From DATAWZ01 sp036266975 (GTDB taxonomy: Bacteria; Actinomycetota; Thermoleophilia; Solirubrobacterales; Solirubrobacteraceae), in assembly GCA_036266975.1 (NCBI GenBank), contig DATAWZ010000126.1, positions 1-16,520 on the forward strand: a stretch of DNA of 16,520 nucleotides, written 5' to 3'. A program made the position numbers and the translations under genes. This document shows positions 14,120-16,520 of this stretch, in pieces. The first letter of the stretch is position 1. Each line of letters begins with the position of its first letter. The notes under the pieces are model-generated. The model ran no database searches and was not told the origin of the DNA. It saw only the letters and a list, made by a program, of their open reading frames with translations.

Positions 14120-14344
14120 ATGAAGCTCGACCGCAAGGCCATCGCGATCGCGGCCTCGGCCGCGATGATCGCCGGCAGCGGCGGCGTCGCGTACGCGGCG
14201 TCCTGCCCGGGGATGGGCAGCGGCACCGCGCCGACGTCGACGTCGACCGGGACGACGTCCACCGCAACCACGACGTCCTCGACCGTCACCCAGGCCCCGC
14301 GGCACGCGCCGCGCCATGGGGTTCGGCACCCGACCCGCCGCTAG
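14120..14344 (+). CDS. Small exported Thr/Ser-rich protein with His/Arg tail (74 aa)
   Basis: I do not recognise a family. The N-terminus MKLDRKAIAIAASAAMIAGS is a classical signal peptide with Lys/Arg residues followed by an Ala-rich hydrophobic core and an AYA cleavage site, probably after residue 26. The mature ~48 residues have one Cys (C29), a Gly/Thr/Ser tract (about 34-58) and a tail with repeated 'APRH' (APRHAPRHGVRHPTRR) that is strongly basic and His-rich. It may be a cell-wall-associated, glycosylated or metal-binding peptide; none of this is demonstrated. It has its own good ribosome site and is followed by a perfect hairpin, then by the ScyD-like gene. Confidence 0.72.
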   Translation: MKLDRKAIAIAASAAMIAGSGGVAYAASCPGMGSGTAPTSTSTGTTSTATTTSSTVTQAPRHAPRHGVRHPTRR

Positions 14345-14352
14345 CCCCATCC

Positions 14353-14389
14353 GCCGGGCGGGAGGGCGCTTCCCTCCCTCCCGCCCGGC
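14353..14389 (+). terminator. Perfect 14-bp GC hairpin between the small secreted gene and the ScyD-like gene
   Basis: GCCGGGCGGGAGGG (14353-14366) and CCCTCCCGCCCGGC (14376-14389) pair without mismatch around a 9-nt loop. It starts 8 nt after the stop at 14344 and ends 12 nt before the ATG at 14402. No T-run follows. It may be a terminator, or a partial one that lets some transcription reach the next genes. Confidence 0.65.
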
Positions 14390-14401
14390 TCTCCCCTGCA
14401 C

Positions 14402-15601
14402 ATGACCTCTTCTCCTCTCCACCTTCGCGTACTGCTGGCCGCCAGCGCCGTTCTGGCCGGCGCCCCTCCGGCGATGGCCGCGGCCGCACCAACGCAGGCG
14501 CCGCTCGTGCGCGTGCTCGCCTCCGGGCTCGATCAGCCCAAGAAGCTCACCTTCGCCGCCGAAGGCGACCTCGTCGTCGCCCTGTCCGGCGACGGCGTCG
14601 CGCCGTCGAGCTGCACCGACGGTGCGCAGGTCTCGTGCGCCGACCGCTCGGGAGCGATCGACGCGGTGAGCCCCGCCGGCACGGTGACGACGCTGCTCGG
14701 CGGGCTCTCCTCGGTCTCATCGGGCGGCGCCGACGCGCAGGCCACCGGCCCCGCCGAGGCGCGGCTGGCGGGCGGCCGGCTGCAGGTCCTCTTCCAGGAC
14801 AGCACGATCAGCTCGACCACCGGTGCGCAGGCGTTCGGGACGGCGGGCTCGCAGCTGGGCAGGTTGATCGGCTTCTCCGCCGGCGCCTCGCACGTGGAGG
14901 CGGACCTCGGCGCCTTCGAGGCCGCGCACGACCCCGACCACGGCGCCGGCACCGACGTCGCCTACGGCCTGGACTCCGCGATCGGCAGCGACCCGTACGC
15001 GTTCGTCCCCTACCGCGGCGGCTACGCGATCGCCGACGCCGGCGCCAACGACGTGCTGTTCGTCTCACACACCGGCCGGGTGAGCGTGCTGGCGGTCCTG
15101 CCCACGATCGCCGAGCGCGCGCCGGCGGGGACCTACGGCACCGCGCAGAAGACGGCGATCGAGGCGCAGGCCCAGTCGGTGCCCGACGCGATCGCGGTCG
15201 GCCCCGGCGGCGACCTGTACGTCGGCGAGCTCGGCGGGATGCCCTTCGCCGTCGGCCGCTCCTCGATCTACCGCATCGTCCCCGGGCGCCGGACCGAGCG
15301 GTACGCGACCGGCTTCACCTCGATCGCCGACATCGCCTTCGACCCGCAGGGACGGCTGCTCGTACTGGAGCTCGATCGCGACGGGCTGAGCGACCCCGGT
15401 TTCAACCGCGGACACCCGGCGTCGGGGACGATCATCCGCCTCGCGCGCGACGGCGCTCGTACGACGCTGCTCGCCCGCGGGCTCCAGTACCCGACCGGGA
15501 TCGCCGTGTCCCGCACGGGGACGATCTACGTCTCGGACGACGGCGTCTCCTCGGCGACCGTCGGGCACGGCGGCGAGATCCTCGAGGTCACCCCACGCTG
15601 A
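14402..15601 (+). CDS. ScyD/ScyE-like secreted beta-propeller protein (399 aa)
   Basis: Residues 1 to about 27 (MTSSPLHLRVLLAASAVLAG, APPAMA) form a signal peptide. The mature protein has repeated propeller blades: VLASGLDQPKKLTFAAEGDL, YRGGYAIADAGANDVLFVSH, PDAIAVGPGGDLYVGELGG, IADIAFDPQGRLLVLEL and YPTGIAVSRTGTIYVSDDG. The '..P..iav.p.G.lyv.d' pattern and the overall order are those of the ScyD/ScyE group, related to NHL/SMP-30 propellers. In cyanobacteria ScyD and ScyE are encoded with scytonemin biosynthesis genes, but in actinobacteria homologues occur without that pathway, so no scytonemin role is implied. The ATG has no Shine-Dalgarno, since the upstream hairpin ends 12 nt before it. 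The next gene begins 2 nt after its stop. Confidence 0.85.
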   Translation: MTSSPLHLRVLLAASAVLAGAPPAMAAAAPTQAPLVRVLASGLDQPKKLTFAAEGDLVVALSGDGVAPSSCTDGAQVSCADRSGAIDAVSPAGTVTTLLGGLSSVSSGGADAQATGPAEARLAGGRLQVLFQDSTISSTTGAQAFGTAGSQLGRLIGFSAGASHVEADLGAFEAAHDPDHGAGTDVAYGLDSAIGSDPYAFVPYRGGYAIADAGANDVLFVSHTGRVSVLAVLPTIAERAPAGTYGTAQKTAIEAQAQSVPDAIAVGPGGDLYVGELGGMPFAVGRSSIYRIVPGRRTERYATGFTSIADIAFDPQGRLLVLELDRDGLSDPGFNRGHPASGTIIRLARDGARTTLLARGLQYPTGIAVSRTGTIYVSDDGVSSATVGHGGEILEVTPR

Positions 15602-15603
15602 TC

Positions 15604-16520
15604 ATGGCCCGCGCCCGCGTCCGATCCGCGCTCGTCCTCGCCGTCGCCGCCGCCGGCGCGCTGGCCCTGCCGGCGGCGGCCGGCGCCAACACGATCACCA
15701 GCGAGAACTGGGCGGGCTACGCCGCCCACCGCGGCGGCGTGCACTTCCGCCGCGTGAGCGCCACCTGGGTGCAGCCCGCGGCGAAGTGCGCAGCCGGCAG
15801 CGGCACCTACTCGGCCTTCTGGGTCGGGATCGGCGGCTATTCGCTGAGCTCCGAGGCGCTCGAGCAGATCGGCTCCGAGCTGGACTGCAACGCGGACGGC
15901 AGCGAGACGATGTCGGCCTGGTACGAGCTCGTGCCCTCGCCGACCCGCGCGATCCACCTGACGATCGACGCCGGCGACGTGATGAGCGCGAGCGTGACCG
16001 TCTCCGGCCACCGGGTGACGCTCGCCCTCGACGACCACACCCGCGGCGAGTCCTTCGCGCGCGCGGTCACCGACGCGCACGTGGACACGAGCTCGGCCGA
16101 GTGGGTGGCCGAGGACCCGTCGGACTGCTCGAGCTCGGAGAGCTGCCAGACGCTCTCGCTGACCGACTTCGGGGCGGTGGCCTTCGAGCACGCGAGCGCG
16201 CAGACGGCCGGCGGGAAGACCGAGCCGATCACGAGCTCGCTGTGGACGACGACCGAGATGCTCCTGGGCTACTCCGCGGACGACGGACGCTTCGTAGCCG
16301 ACGGGGAGACGGCGAGCGCGACGCCGAGCGCGCTGGCCGGGGGCGGCCGCGCGTTCCTGGTCACCTACTCGGGGCCGACGGTGAGCTCCGGTTCGAGCGG
16401 CTCGGGCTCCACCGGCTCTGGCTCGACCGGCGTCGGCGCCACCGGCCCGGGCGGGGGCGGCCCCGGCGGATTGGGAGGACCGGGCGCCGGGGGCGGGCCG
16501 CCCGGCCTGGGAGCGGGCGG
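15604..16520 (+). CDS. Secreted G1 (eqolisin/A4-type) glutamic peptidase, C-terminus beyond window
   Basis: Translation from ATG 15604 stays open for 305 codons to the right edge. Residues 1 to about 28 are a signal peptide (ending ALPAAAGA). The domain begins TITSENWAGYAA, the usual 'SxNWAGY' start, followed by SATWVQP, SAFWVGIGG, LEQIGSELDC and SAWYELVP. By alignment from memory with scytalidoglutamic peptidase (catalytic Q53 and E136), Q88 in LEQIG and E170 in AEWVAEDP take the catalytic positions, with nearly the same separation (82 versus 83). Domain end is near residue 258 (AFLVTYSGPTV). A Gly/Ser/Thr-rich, then Gly/Pro-rich tail follows and continues past the window; it may be a linker to a further domain or a wall-spanning segment. 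It should be an acid-active extracellular endopeptidase. The 2-nt gap from the propeller gene suggests co-translation. Confidence 0.88.
   Translation, partial: MARARVRSALVLAVAAAGALALPAAAGANTITSENWAGYAAHRGGVHFRRVSATWVQPAAKCAAGSGTYSAFWVGIGGYSLSSEALEQIGSELDCNADGSETMSAWYELVPSPTRAIHLTIDAGDVMSASVTVSGHRVTLALDDHTRGESFARAVTDAHVDTSSAEWVAEDPSDCSSSESCQTLSLTDFGAVAFEHASAQTAGGKTEPITSSLWTTTEMLLGYSADDGRFVADGETASATPSALAGGGRAFLVTYSGPTVSSGSSGSGSTGSGSTGVGATGPGGGGPGGLGGPGAGGGPPGLGAG

Overview
The window is about 16.5 kb of very GC-rich chromosomal DNA. Genes sit tightly on both strands, with GTG starts, stop/start overlaps and several apparently leaderless promoters. The gene families (ScyD/ScyE-like propeller, G1 glutamic peptidase, large LuxR-type ATPase regulator, LLM flavin enzyme, DUF3237) and codon style suggest a soil actinobacterium, probably of the Thermoleophilia/Solirubrobacterales. 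That placement is inferred from content, not from a marker gene. No rRNA, tRNA, CRISPR array or phage gene was seen.

Layout. (1) 1-3263, minus strand: in transcription order a SnoaL-like protein, a cupin, a two-domain GNAT acetyltransferase, a small ABM-like protein and the N-terminal half of an APC-type permease that runs off the left edge. (2) 3264-3442: a divergent control region with a perfect AGTAGGG/CCCTACT dyad. (3) 3443-7828, plus strand: a 943-residue LAL-type LuxR regulator, a GST-like protein with its own probable leaderless promoter, and a tandem universal stress protein. (4) 7828-8430: a ~0.6-kb internally deleted ISAzo13-like element with recognisable ends and a short target duplication. 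It sits exactly between the convergent USP and Nudix genes and has replaced the Nudix C-terminus. (5) 8414-9127: a Nudix hydrolase on the minus strand and a control region carrying two related 43-bp hairpin-capped repeats. (6) 9128-11169: an LLM flavin oxidoreductase and a nitronate monooxygenase-like enzyme overlapping by 4 bp. (7) 11170-13477: a divergent LysR regulator / MFS exporter pair, both broken by several single-base frameshifts (the MFS also by an internal deletion), followed by an overlapping DUF3237 gene. (8) 14120-16520: a secretion locus with a tiny Thr-rich exported protein, a 14-bp perfect hairpin, a ScyD/ScyE-like secreted propeller and a secreted G1 peptidase that runs off the right edge.

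How the genes may work together: the LLM/NMO pair looks like an oxidative catabolic or detoxification operon. The LysR/MFS pair looks like a regulator with its efflux target, now inactive or misread. The last three genes look like a secreted-protein operon. No complete new defence or biosynthetic system is visible. The most unusual features are the deletion-derivative IS and its effects on neighbouring reading frames, the paired 43-bp repeats, the concentration of frameshifts in one divergent gene pair, and the hairpin-separated secretion operon.
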